Source: Mesaphorura yosii
Taxonomy: Eukaryota > Arthropoda > Collembola > Poduromorpha > Tullbergiidae
Length of the DNA: 64,000 nucleotides
Reading direction: 5' to 3'
Assembly: GCA_009869945.1 (NCBI GenBank)
Contig: WIXG01000006.1
Coordinates: 248,001-312,000 of the forward strand
The position numbers and the translations under genes are program-made. Below, in pieces: positions 23,801-37,622 of this stretch. The notes beneath the pieces were generated by a model that did no database searches, was not told the origin of the DNA, and saw only the letters and a list, made by a program, of their open reading frames with translations. Numbering within the stretch: the stretch's first letter is position 1; the number at the start of each line of letters is the position of its first letter.

Positions 23801-26800
23801 GAGAGTAATGGTTATGACGATGACGTGTGAATTTATGGTGGCGTTTTACTCGCAGCGGCATTTGGCGATTTGGCCTTCCATCAACAACTCTGTCATCCGC
23901 TCTCAATCTGTCTCCCACTTTCAATTTTCCTCGTATCGTTTCATGTCCCATCGCACAGCACACGAACGCATTGTATGTACGTGTATCTCGGAATATGCCC
24001 TATTTTATACAGTTGACAATAAATGCACGGAGCTGGACTACGGCGACGAAGATGACCGTTCTTCATCATCTTCATCTTCCTCGCCTTCTTCGCCCGGCAG
24101 CAAGACTTTCTCAAATACTCAATCCATTATTGAATTGGTCGGACCGAAAAAGTACGTTGCACTCGGTGGAAATGACTTGATCATTTCATATCGTCTGAGT
24201 CCATCGCTGGCCTCGTCCCCCACCAGCACCACTTTATCGCCGTCACCATCGACGACGTCTTTGCACAGCAGCAGACACGGAGTAAGGTCTACAAATCCAC
24301 AGCCATGGCTCGCATCCAGCAGTGGAGGTCCAATAACTGCAGGCAGGCGAAAACTCATCATGTACTTGACACTCGAGGATGAAGGAATCGGCGAACGCCT
24401 CGGCGATGAAAGTGAAACTCTAATAACAAAGCAAGTGCTCACTCAACCGCCAGTCACTGCTTGGCATGAGGTAAGGCACCGTCCTCGCTCCAGCGTGTTT
24501 ACTCCACACAAAACCAATTTCCACCTCACCAGTCAATACTTTAAATAAAAATATTTGCACTCGCTTTTGCGTCGAATGCTTTTGTAATTGGAGCCTTTTC
24601 TTGTCGAGCCGCCACTGCTTGTCGTCTTATCAGATTGCCAATTGTGACAACCTCCTACTTCGTAAGCGTGGGAATTCGCAATCGATGTTTATCTCGGCAG
24701 TCATCGGAGTTCGCGTCTAAAATCGTCTTTGACCCGTCGTCTGTCTGTCAGGCTGTCAGGCACCGACGCTAGAGGAGTGCTAAAATTTCGGGACGATTTC
24801 GCACTCCAGCTTTTGCATTAACGGAATAGAAATGGCTCCTACGTCATCGAATTGGAAATAAAAATCGCACTCGATCTCTTTGGAAGTCTGCGTTTTTCCG
24901 TTCGATGATCGTGTGCCATTTTGTTGTTTCGTATTATTGCGAGGCAGGCGGCATATTAAACATCGAGAAGCGTTGTCGCTCGTGGAGTACCCATGTCTTT
25001 GTTCCGGTGCATCTTTGTGTGACGACTTCCTTTATTCCCACTTCCAGTTCATTCGATGTATTCCCCTGTTCGTTTAACTTAACTTTCTCTCATTCTTTTC
25101 ACTCATTGATTTGATTTGTGCTTTTGCTTCTTCCCAAGCTGCTTTGGGAAGTTTTTCCTTTCGTTCTGCACCAAAAGTGCTTAGTGCTTGAAGCTCGTAA
25201 GTTCCAAGTTCGCATTCTCAGTGCGAGGCGCACGAGAGAAGGAGAAAGAAGAATTTATTTCATGGATTCATTCATTGCATGCATGAATGCAACTGTTCGC
25301 CCACATTTCAATTTCAACCTCGACAAAATTCGAAACCACAAGCAGAGCCCTGATTCGGATTCCGTAATGAAGAATTTTTGTCCGCTGCATGTCGGAATGA
25401 ACTTTCCTTGTCGCGTGGCATTCCAGAACCGAACTCAACTGCAACGCAGGCTGCACTTAACGAGTTTGCCCTCACCAGCAAGTTGGAAACTTCTTATCGC
25501 ACACGAACCCGTATGAACTTGAAATGTTACATTCTGAGCAACTCAAGGCTAAAACTAAAAAGCTCTAAACGCCAGCATTCGGCAAGTGCTATTGCGTTTC
25601 AATTAAACTCCGCGTGCAGTGCAGCTTAGACCAGGTGAATTTCCAAACTTCCAAGAACGGGCCGGGAACAGGAACGGAAGTCAGCCATCATGTTTGATAG
25701 ATTAGTCCAAGTTTTTCTTCGTCTCGCCTTCACACGGTTGCACGTGGAACATGGAAATATCAAAAAGCCGGCTCCTACGTACTGGCTTCCTTTAGCTGGC
25801 TGGACAGCCCGGGGTTCATGCTTTTGATGAAATTCAGGTGCATTTTGGGATCAATCCAGTTCAGAAATTACTTCATTGCACACCAACTACTCACAGCCAG
25901 ACCCCATTTTAAAAAGGCTTAAGACTGTTCCGGCAACCGTCATTGTTCGTGCGAATGGACTTTTGTCGCTATTTATTATTAGTATTACGATTATTGTCGT
26001 ATTGTTCCTGCTTAACTGCTTTTACGATTATGACCATATCACCACCAAGCTTCCCCTGCATATCATGCGAGGCACACGGCTCCGAATTCGGTAGAATGGC
26101 CAATTCGTGCCGCTCGCCCCCCCCCCCGGCGTGGCTTGGCTTGGCTCTCTCGCTTATAATTTTGTTGTAATCGTGTTCCACCGCATTCAGCCCAATAACA
26201 AGAACGTGTCGTATTTTATGTCTAGGTGCACTTTGACTGCGGGTGGATTGTGCATGGAGCCAATTATAAAGTCACGCTCATGGAGGAATTGGAACCACAG
26301 TCACATCGGTCGAATCGGACTCGCATCTTCATCGCCAGCCTCACAATCCACGCCGATTACCCGTCCATAGACTTTGAAGTCCCTCACCGACTCGAGTCGT
26401 ACACCGCCTCGGTCCCCATCTCCATCGGATTAACGCGAACTTTGTGCAAACCAAAACTTCCGCTACCTGTCACCCAACTCACGCTAAATCTCTGCAAACT
26501 GGACAGTGATGACTCTGGATCGGATGACAGGTCCAAGGACTCGAGCAATTATCCTGAGCATGAGCACGAGGATTGTGGACGAGTTTTTGCTGTGCTGGCC
26601 AGCAACCCTCTCGACCAACTCCAGGTAAGAGCAAAATTTGAGTAGGGGCGAGAGCTCGAAATATGGACAAAGTGATAAATTATGTGTGTATTTCTCCCCT
26701 TCAACCGATTTTGAATGGCGATGGGAAATCGTGGTGCGGTGGAGGGCAGAACACGCGACGAGCGAGTGTATTGAATAATAGTTTCGGAAAAAGTACTAAT

Positions 26801-29800
26801 AATAGCTAATGACATGACGAGCAGAACAACGGACAACGGTGAACTATGAACAAAGGGTACAAGCACACGTTATTCAGGCATGAAGCACCAGCAAGCAGGT
26901 AGACGGGACGACACCGAAGCATTATGCTGGGCAGACACGGACAACTAATTTCCTGTCTCCTCATACATCACATTAATATCTGCTCCGTACCTTTAAAAAA
27001 TGGGAGGGAAATGTGTTGTGAGCTCGGAATAGGGAACTTGCCTGAAAATGGACTCACTATAGGAAATGAAACAAAAACATAAAAATAATATAAATTGCGT
27101 TACCAGTCACCAATGGGGCTTATGGATTATAAAGAACAACGGCAGAAGAGCACCGAGCACCCCGCGCCAGCAGAGTCATCAATCTTCCTCGTTCATGCAA
27201 CAATGAAGTGACCACATCCATGTCTCTTGTCCATCGTTCAGAATATTAGCTGACCTTTGAACTCGCTTTTAGTAAATTACAGCACTGTCATTTTTCTTAT
27301 CGTATTGCAGAAGGAGGGCCAGATCACGATGACCGTCGGATGCAGTCTGTGGGGACGGAGCGGACACTTCAGGGTCCAGCTTGGTCGATTCTTCTCGACC
27401 AGACTCGAAGGTGCTAAACACAAGGCGAATAACACGTGGATTGCCCGGAGCGAACCGATTAAGTAAGTCAAACGGAATAATAATTACAGAAAGGGAAGAT
27501 GCTCGATGAAGTCATTCCATGAAGAGCCCCAATGTTCCCAAAGAATTCCAAAAAGAGTGGAACTGAGATCTAAAAGATAATCTTTCGCCTGTTGGATTCA
27601 CGTGAACGTTCTGGGTCAGTTAGTGTCCGTGGGGTAGCTGGCTTTATTGTTTCATAATCATCGATTATGAAAGGAAGATTTAATGAGACCAACCGGATCA
27701 TTGGCAGAGTTCTGTTGGGCTGAGGCATGATTTGGATTTTGACGCATCGTTCCACACGGCACATTATAGTCTCGCTTTGATGTAAATCATAAGGACATTG
27801 TTCTCTGGAGCTCATATATAACCGCATGAATCCGATCTCTCACACTTACTCATCCATTCACTTCGACCTCATTCTCTTTTCCTCGCTCTGCTCGGCTGCT
27901 CTGTCGGACAGTTTTTATTTTGTGCTTTTCGCGAACGAACGCACAACGGCAAGATTTTATTTCAGAGAAACAGAATGAAACATTAATCCGACAGCACAGC
28001 AGACCCAATCAATACGAGTACGACTAGAAAAATGTTGATGAGATGCGGCGTGTCGTGTGCTAAATCCTGTAGACGTCGTTTCATCGTCTTCGCTTGTGCT
28101 TTTGTTGTAATTTAAAGGATTCGCATTGAGTGAGACAGGCAAGAGAACGAAGAGATCAAATTTCAGACCCCACCAGCCTGAGAATGAAGTGTTTGACGAG
28201 TTTATCTCGCGCTTGTTCTGCAAGTAGCATAAATAGTGTTAATTAAAGTTAAAGAACAAAGACCAGCTCGATTCTGCTCATTTTTCATGCTGCGCTTGTG
28301 AAGAGTCCTTCCGCGGAGCCGGAGCTCCAGTTGCCAGATATCAGAGCCTCCGTTGCAGAAATGGAAAGATGAACACGAGCATTTGCTTTCGCGCTAGCTG
28401 ATTTGGTCGAGCACCCAGCTAGGCCAGATCAAAGGGTGTTTACCAAAGGAAATATTAAAAAATGTTCTTCATCATCCATTAAGTGACTCGTAAGCGGACT
28501 GTGTGAAGAAAGAACCAACTACGACTAATTTTGTCATGTAGAAAATCAAATTACAAATGCTAGCGCAAATGTTCAAACGCTTTCTCTCTCTCGTCCCATT
28601 CTCGCTCTGTGCTCATCAACCAGGCCTTTATTTCATCTCTTTTCATAATTTCTATTTCGGAAAAGAAAACGAGAAAAAGTTCAAAGTTCACGAACGTATG
28701 TCATTTGCCAGATTTCTGCGCACTTTCGCTTTATCAAGAATTCAAAGGCCTTTAGATTTAATCTCTTGTTCCATTTCTACGGCGTAAATCACGGCGCTGG
28801 CGTTGTTGTTTTGTTACAGAGTTGACTGGAGTTCCAGATTTCGAGTTGGGTTCACGAAGAATAGAAAATCAATCATATCGTGTCCCGAAACGGAGTCCGT
28901 GGAACTTGAAATTGATTACCCGAGCTGCGTTATAAATGGACTCGACAAAATTCGCGTGTACGGCTACGAGACGCTACCACTTCCCTCCATGCTGGCACCC
29001 AAGCGACTCAGCTACATCCGCGAGGAACTTATTCCATCAAATACTCATCATCTTTCATTCTCCTGCTCGCTGTTTCCACAAAGGTAAATATGAGCACAAG
29101 ATTATTACAAAACTTTAAAATGGAATTTTTATCGTGCGTGGCTGAGTAGTGTTGATCCCAAACCCGAATCCTCAACATTGGTGTTGCATAAAATTGAAAT
29201 TTCTGAAACTTTGGAGAATGTTTTCCAACATTTTAAATAGAAGTGAGTCAACAGCCAAAGCTAAATGCAATTATTCCGTTCCTTTGTATCCCACACACAT
29301 ACGAGCACAGTACGGTAAGACGTTGAGCCCAAAACCTCAACTTGATGTTCGATGTGCCACTGCCACATGAAATTGTTTCCTCCATCAACTAGAGTGGCTG
29401 AATTTTGGATAAATTATAACGTATTTAAATTCAGGTGTTTGATTCTCCGTGTCCCTTCGAAAGCAGGAAATCCTACTTACCCGATATCTCCACTTGCGGT
29501 AACCAATTAATCTGTGTGCAGGTTTCCCAGGTACTGCTTCCAGTACATAAACACAGCTGTGGACGGGAGTGTGGCCGTTGTCGTCGAAGAATGCATTCCC
29601 ACTCTTCCGCCCGACCAGTTTTCAGGTACGCAATTGTGCAGGCAGCGTGCGTATCATTGGCATTGATATTCGTAGACATCGTAGCTTTGACTGAGCGTTC
29701 TTAATTTCCTTCCTAATGATTGGACAGCGTACGTACAAACTTTTAAAATAAAGCTCATAAAATAGCCATAAAATATTCACTCGGGCATATTTTCCGCACT

Positions 29801-32800
29801 CAGTTGATTTACGATGCAAGTTGCGTTGGGCGCGCGTGACTTTAATTCAGGCCGAGACGTTGAGAGGCACGGTTCTGCATTCAAAACTCTTTTCGAGTGT
29901 TCAAACTCAATGCATATAAGAGTAAAACGTAAACTGAGGGAAAACACGCAACAACGAACAGTTTAGCAATTTGGCAATTATTGCGCCACGATGCAAAATT
30001 AAAATAGAAAATCCCGAATGCGTGCGCTTAATTATCCCAAGAAGAAGAAAGCGAGTGAAGTGCGCTCTTACAACTTAATTCTTTCTGCTTCTGTCTCTGA
30101 CGTTGTCTTGTTTGCTTGTGCTTCTCAAGACGGGGGCTGGGGTCCGTGGAGCGCATGGTGAGTCTCATCACATATTCATAGTCCAATTAATTAAATTTTG
30201 CTTCAAACCCCCACCGAGAACCAACTTGAGTCCACATGATTTACGGCGTTCCGAGATAATCGTCGCCCTTGTGTCCGTATTAACAGGAGTTCATGCTCAA
30301 CAAGTTGCGGCAGGGAAGGGCGTCGATTTCGCTACAGATTTTGTGATTCCCCGCTCCCTTCATTTGGTGCTAACTACTGTCAGGTAGTATTTCAGCTATT
30401 ATCCCAGATTCCAAAATTACCGCATTGCACAATTATTTGTACTGAACTATTATTATTGTGTGTTTGCAGGGTGACTCTATCGAGGAATCGGAATGTGATA
30501 CTTTGCCGGATTGCGCTCCTCCAAAGCGGAAGCCGTTTGATATCTCATCAATTTACGAGGATAATGAGTACTTGGACCCCGATGGCAGCAGCGGTGAAGC
30601 AGGAGAGCGACAAGCAAACACGACCCCACCTTTTCTGCACATAAATAATTTAAATTATACGTCTGGTTGCGAGTGTGGTTGTCTTCTGCATGATTTGGTC
30701 CCCGGATTCAATTACTCACTCATCGTGACACTTTCCCCGTCCCAGTCGTACTGTGAAGATGAAGATGAAGAGGAGCATCATAATCTGAAATGGATTCTGC
30801 ATGTAAGTTGGCCATTGATTCTATTCTGCCGTGTCATAAGAACAACATCATAAAAAGACTCTCAAAGGGAAACACGAAACACGAAACTCCCTTTAATGTA
30901 GCGCTGCATTACGATCACAATGAAATGAGATGATGATCCAGTTCGCATATCACAACCAACAATTTGGAAATTCACTCGGCCTCCTACCTTCCTTCCTTTC
31001 TTGTCTTCCTCTTCATGTTCCATTAGTGAACATTGCTCATTCAGCAGAAGAAAAGGCCCTCCATATCAATTATACGGAGAAAGTAATTACTTTATAGCAT
31101 GTGCATTGTGCCGTTTCGCCTTGCTTTCTTCGTTGATTTGTTGTTCCACCAAACTTGGCTTTATTGTTTCCGTTCGAATTCGAATTCTCAAAACAACAGC
31201 GACTAGACGACAGTGAAACTTGTATTTTGGCCTGTGAGGGTCACTGTGAGGCTGTCACGCACACGCACACTGAATTATTGATATTTGCATGACTTATTAA
31301 GCGAGAATTGAGAACGGCAGTGGCAACGACGTGTATGGTGCGTGAATCGAAATAAAGCGAACGAGACTGACTCTGGACAGGAGACACATTGTTATTCTTT
31401 GCATCATTTCGGTTTTTGCCTTCTGCTGGACTCGGTACAGTTCTTCACCTGGAGTTTAGTTCTCGATTAACATCCATGGCCCAACGTCCTTGAGGCATTC
31501 GCACTGAAGAGGAATGCGATCTGTTTCGAGTCGTCTGATTGTTCTCGGGTCTTTAGCCCCATTAGAAGAAAGGATCATAATAAATTGATTTACTTTGTGA
31601 ATTTCGAATGGGCTGAGACCCTGAATACTGAAAGAGTGTCGAAACAAATGGCGAATGCTTTCTCGCTACAATGCGGTGAAAGTGGCGGTAGGCATACACG
31701 CGTTGCGATATTGTGAGACTCACTAAAATGGCGATTAACTGGTGATTAATATTGGCCAACTTCCGCAATGCAACATACGGGAGCGAGGTTGTTGCCTGTG
31801 ATGGGAATGGCAATGGCAATAATAAAAGCGAGAGTTAGAGCGAGAAAGAGAAAGAAGCCCGCAATAAATTATTGCGAAATGAAATTGAATTTTTAGTCTC
31901 ATCAAGTACATAATGAGAGTGCACAACACTTCGGGCTCATGGAGGACATTCGCATCGGCACGGCACAAAGAACACGGAACTGGTTTATTATTGTCGCGAG
32001 GTGAATGGCAAAGGAAAGGAAGCTCGCAGAATGCAGGCGGAGAGGCAGCCAGAAATGAGCACTGAGTGCGAGTCCGTTACCTTTGTAATTGTTTTTCAAT
32101 TTTCCATTAAAACTTTCTCTCTCCAGCGCCGCGTTGCACTCTCGCCTTGGCCGTGTCTCCGTGTTCTCTATTTTATTATGATTATTATAGTTATCATGCG
32201 TTCAGACACAATCCATACAGCAGTTTCTGTTGCAACTTGCATGTACTTCATCTTGACTCCTTTCACTATTTAAAAACAATCGGCCTAGTTACTTTCCTCC
32301 GCTGCGCGGACGATGTTGGCGATAATGTCCCTAAAACAAGATCTTATTTCCTTCACGCGATAATGGACCCAAAAGGAGCATCGAACGTGAATTTTCACTC
32401 TATAGGCAGTATCGTAGCGCCGAGCCAGAAGAGCGAAATCAAGAAGCAGCGAGGAAGCCAAGACGAGGCGATTCTGATTCTGGCGTTGAGTACTACTTTG
32501 TACTTGCCGTTGCCATTCGATTGAATCGAGCCCCGTAATTTCTCAGCATGCATTATACATGTGCACTGATATTGCTATTGCCCACAAGCCCCTAATGGCC
32601 TCCTGCACTTTGTGATGGTTGCAGGCGAAGGGAGACGGGAACAGAATCCGATTCCTGATCGTCGGTGTGGATTTACAATGTATCACATTAAGTTTTCGTG
32701 ACGGCAACACAACAGACTCCAATTTACTCGAAGTAATGACAATGTCAACGCAGTACTCATTACTTCAGCCATCAACGGCTGCCAAACAGGAGCAGGCGTC

Positions 32801-35456
32801 TGGAAATGATATGGACAACCGGAACATCGCAGCCGCGGCCGACGGGAAGGAGAAGGAAGAAAGCCGCCGACTTAAGAAGCTGCTGCACATCATCGAATCC
32901 ACCGGGGCGTCATTATCCATCGCAACCTCCGAATCGACACGGAATTGCTCCGCCACGCCAACAGTCTACTTTGTTGCCTATTATCACATTGTACCATCCT
33001 CTCCACACTCAAATCACTCGAGTGCTCGGGCTGCAGCTGCAGCGGCAGGTAGGCCACGCGCCTTTTCATAGCTCCAGCGTAGAAATAGCAGCACTTAACC
33101 TGAAGTGTGCGCGAGAGTGATTGCGAAGTGGAGTGGGGCTTAATGTCTCACAGCTACAAATACCTTGCCTGGCTTCCAACTCATGTCAGTCAGTCCAGAA
33201 ATAGCTCGTAATTGGTTTCTACCATTTCCTGATCGAAGGGATTCTCTTATCACATGATCACATGAAAGTTCTGTAAATTAATTTATAGAATAACTCCACT
33301 GGCTTGCTTTGCTTGTCTCATGCGCGTCTAGAGCCAAGTTGAATGTTTGTTTTCTGTACGAATTGACAGGCACTGGGATCGCGGAACGCCACTCCAAGGA
33401 GTGGAACCTGTACGAGTTTTGGTCTTTCCTCGTGATCAAATTCGTGCTCACGTTCTTCGTCATCATCATTCTCTTCACGACGTTCGGTGGTTTCGCGACC
33501 AAGATGTACCGCCGAGCCAAGTACAAGAAGCTGACCTGGATCGTGACTGATGACGAAAAGATGAACGGGAGCCAGAGCGAGACCGACAGCGACGAGGACG
33601 AAGAAAGTAACTGTCGCGGGAGACGGCGTCATCGTGGCCAGGGCGAGGACGGCGAGGAATACGATCAGCTGATGAGCAACGGGTCACGCAACACGTCTGT
33701 GACACTCATGTCTTTCGACCAGAGCTACTGGAAACAGCTCCGCACGATGAGACTGAAGCACTTTCTCCTGGCCCCGAGAAGGAAACACGTGCTTACCAAA
33801 GTCAAGTCGTACCCGAGCACGCCGGTGCACGGGAAGCAAATTAAGCTCGCGTTCAGAACCAAGGCGTTCGCAGGTGAGGCTAATCGTGGAGACCGATTTG
33901 ACGACGACAGGAGATGTGGGTCCGGAGATGGTGCGGGTGATAGCGACAATTATGACAAGAACGGACAGGATATTTTGAGCAGTAAAACTAGTAATGACTC
34001 TCATCTTGAGAAGAGCGAGAGCCGGTTTGTTTGGAGGCATAAAAAGGAGCTGAACAGACTGACAAGTCTTTCCGACTCGAATCTAAAGAATATGAAACGA
34101 GTCAACCTGCGAGATATCATGAGAGACGAATGGGACGAAGAAGAGATAGAGTTTGAGCGAAGGCGGATCGTGCAGTGTTACAGAAGCAGACGAAGCGGTG
34201 GTTCGTCGTCATCTCGTCCTTCCAGCATAATTATAGTCAGGAGCAAGAGCAGTAATGTCCCAATTATGGCCCACGCATTAAGGACTCTTCCAACGTGTAA
34301 CAAGAAGTTGGGCGTCGCGGAATCACAGAATACGGGCGTCGACCTTTGTCTGGATACCTGTGGATGTGGCAGTGGCAAAGGTGATGATAGACTGCGAAAT
34401 AATAAATGCAATTGTAGCTGTACAACCAGATTCGTTAATGATATCAATACACGGGCGAGAAGATCCAAGAGGATGGATGAAGAAGAGAGCGGCGAAGAAG
34501 AGACAAAGGGAAAGCGGAGAGCAGTGCTGGCGATAATGAAACGAAGTGTTCGACAAGAAGAAAATGAAAAGAAGCGAAAGGAAAAAGAAAATTTGAAACG
34601 ACGAGGGATTGAGATGAGTCAAATCATGTCGAAAGAACAATGCGTATACGCGAGAGTGCACCAGTACGAGAGTGCAAGAGCCAAGCTGGAGTACGAGACC
34701 GGCAAAACGCTTGATTCTCGTTCCGGCACTCCGGCCACGACGACGAGTGCGAGCAGCGGCGGCACTTGTAGCCTGAGTGGCAAATCCAGAAAGAGTAAAC
34801 ACAAGATTCGAGTGCAGCAGGGTTGCTTTGAATCGGAGTCTAGCATCCCGTACTCAATTAAAAATTCAAGTGGCTACCTATGCAGCGTGCGGCAAGGCGA
34901 GTCACGGGACACGGACCTGAACGATATGGACGACGATGACGAGCAAGATTTCGAAATGGACTACTATGACTATGACGCGAGCAACGCCGCCAACATCCCG
35001 GGGTCACTCTTTGGCATGGAGCCAGCGTTCGTGCTCTGGAACTCAGAAATGTTCTCGCAGGACCAGAGTGGCGGTGATGGAGAAGATCGCATCATGGGCA
35101 GTCAGACCACGGATGAACTCCCGAGAACAATGTCCTCGAACACAAACACGAATTATGATAATGACGGCTTTTGCTGCGGCGTGGACACGATGACTGACAA
35201 CGGGGAAGAGGATGAAGAGATGCTGGAGCTGATTACGACCACCACTGACAGCAACCTCAGCAGCGGAAGCACGGCAGCTCCAGCACCCGTCAACACGGCC
35301 GTGTACTTTAGGCGTAATTCGCCATCAATAGAACTACTCGAGCTGCAAAAATCTCGAAACAAGCAACAACCGCAGTCAAAAATGCCTAAAGTCAGAGAAA
35401 TCAGTTTGGACACACTCAAGTACGTGGACGACGCGGAGTTTGATGATGATGTTTGA
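20875..35456 (+). CDS. THSD1-like transmembrane protein with a thrombospondin type-1 repeat
   Basis: Eleven exons: 20875-20980, 24013-24470, 26226-26624, 27311-27462, 28820-29083, 29522-29625, 30130-30157, 30287-30383, 30470-30802, 32625-33048 and 33370-35456. All phases agree; the product is 1483 residues. A hydrophobic signal (FLVLLLLALLA) ends near residue 35. Residues ~60-494 follow the order of the vertebrate THSD1 ectodomain: KKYVALGGNDLIISYRL, a GCSLWG segment, SCPE...YPSC, and RYCFQY...EEC. A TSP1 repeat (WGPWSAWSSCSTSCG, to PDC) spans ~497-553. A cysteine-bearing CUB-like region (~590-775) follows. One membrane helix lies at ~805-831 (FWSFLVIKFVLTFFVIIILF). The 650-residue cytoplasmic tail is polar, basic and acidic by turns, ending YVDDAEFDDDV. 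Vertebrate THSD1 acts at endothelial focal adhesions. Orthology is inferred from domain order and local matches; the CUB-like part is not in human THSD1 as I recall it. Confidence 0.8.
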
Positions 35457-37622
35457 ATCTCTCTCTGAAAAACAGCTTCGAATCATATTTGATGTGAAAT
35501 GTGATGCGGTGCGATGAGACGGCGAGAAAGAGAGCGCGGTCCGTGAAAGTATTTTACACGACAAGAGAAAGACAAACGAAGATGATGACTCAAATATCTC
35601 CAGCTTTGTACTTTGCATGCAAACTGCGACATTGTCATTGAATTCAAGAAACCTCCCTCATAATCATGCACGCGCTTCTCTGAACGAGCTTCTCTGAAGG
35701 CAAGTGACAATGGCAACCCAACACTACGATTATGACTGTTCAAAATTATCATTTTGATATCTGGAAAGTATTTCCCGTCTCACCCTCCTCGTCGCGTCAC
35801 GAATATTTCATCTCAAATCTCTTCTGTTCTAAGCGAAGATGCTAGACGAAGACCACAATTGCATCTCTCCGTCTCACATTTCACGACAACGCTTTCATCA
35901 TCAACAACATCACTCGCAAGATAAAAGTCTCATTGTAACCAAAGCGTGAATATTACAAGAGGAGAATGCGAGGCTCCTAAACACGGGAATGAAAATGTAA
36001 TTTTCTCCTTCATCTCTTCCCCTGCCTGCTTTGTTTGGCTCTCTGGTTGTTGCAAGTTTCTGGGGAGTCTATTACTTTTCCTCGCTCGTCGATTCCAAAT
36101 TACGGAACCGGTCTCTTCGTTGTGTAGAATGCGGGACCGAGGTTTAATATCAATTAGTTTACTATAAAAAGTAATCTCGGCCCTTCTCTGTTCCGTGTTC
36201 TGTGTGTCTCGGTTGTGTATTCTCATTTACGTGAAGAGAGCGAAGAAGGTGGACGGAGTGGCGTGCATTCAAATAAGAGAAATCGGAAGAATGTGCGGCA
36301 CAGTCTAAGTTAATTACAGCCAAGCAATGTACCATTGTGCTCTTCGAAAACAAACCTGAATCTGACAATGAAATTGACTTTGCTTAATCATTCCGCTTTT
36401 GCTTCGTAATTTGTACCAGCTCCCGAATCTTGATTGTGTACACGCAAACTCTTTCATGATATCATTGTACTCAAAATAATCATTACGGAATGGAATTGTG
36501 ATGAAGCTTTCGAATGAATGCATTTCAAGGAATAAATGCCTATTTTCCAGTGTTAACGATACGAATAAATTGCACAGAAATGAAATCGTCTCACAATCTG
36601 AGTCGAAGAATTCGTTTATTCAATTTATTGAGCACGCTAACAAACAATTCCGGCATCAACAAATATTTTACCATTTCGCATCATAGACTGGACTAAATGC
36701 TCCGCTACTTGGTTCTCTACGCTACAATGCTATCCAAAGGACTAATAGAGATATAATGAACAGTGTTTCTATAAAATGGAACTTGGTTGGACTTTCTCAT
36801 CGGTAAACATCGAGTATAAAATTTTGTTACAATGCAATACCACAACAGCACCTTTTCGTACAAGATACAAGAATACACAGCGTACATATTTACATTACAA
36901 ATTATAAACGTCTAGATTTATCCGAGCGATTTTGCGAAACTGGCGCGAGTCTGACATCGCCACGAGAAAGAAGACATGGGCATAAGAAAGCGACGTTCAC
37001 GTCCGACACTCTTGGATCCTTCATTTGACAAGTAAGGCGTATTTTTCGTCGTAAGCGTACATTGAATTACATAATTTGCTGCGCAAAAATAAGTTCCTGA
37101 TTGGAGCACAGTGCAAAGCATACGTTCAAGGAGGGTTGAAGCCGAATATTTTTAAGTACAGCCAGGCTACACATAAATAAACGCATTTAAGTAAAGGCGA
37201 TCCATGCGAGACACGAAATGCAACAATTCCGCGAGTATTTTGCCAATTCCATTCGACACGTGTGAGCACCTCGCCTTGATTTCTTCTTCTTTGATTGCTT
37301 TTGATTTTACTTGACAGATGCAAACCAAAATGTGGTGTGAGCACTTGCTCAAAGTGCCCTCCGGCCAGCTGTTTCTTTAATTTCTGGCTTGACTTTGATC
37401 GTAAACCGACTTTGACTATACAATATTTACTCTTCCACATGACGTCAGCAGTCAAAGGGAATTTTAATTCCAATTTTTGTGACTAAGATTTAGTCAAGAC
37501 AAAGACAGGCAGACAGCATAGTGACGTAATTTGGAAAACATTGAAGTACATGTGCTCAGTTTTTCCCGTCGCATTACTACTTGGACAACAGATCGAACTC
37601 CGCATTTCTACTGCTTTCGCTT
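35457..37622. other. intergenic, 3' ends of two converging genes
   Basis: The THSD1-like gene (+) and the SH3D19-like gene (-) converge here, so their 3' UTRs occupy part of it. I see no further coding exon or repeat. Confidence 0.5.

Noticed and set aside
23673..24012. Upstream part of an open frame running into exon 2 of the THSD1-like gene.
   Set aside because: The good acceptor at 24012 (CTATTTTATACAG) joins in phase to the signal-peptide exon at 20875, so the preceding open stretch is intron.
26117..26127. Run of eleven cytosines.
   Set aside because: It is a simple homopolymer in an intron, with no further structure.
34323..34802. 159-codon open frame on the minus strand.
   Set aside because: It is antisense to the charged tail of the THSD1-like gene; its Phe/Leu/Ser-rich sequence is the mirror of Glu/Lys-rich coding.
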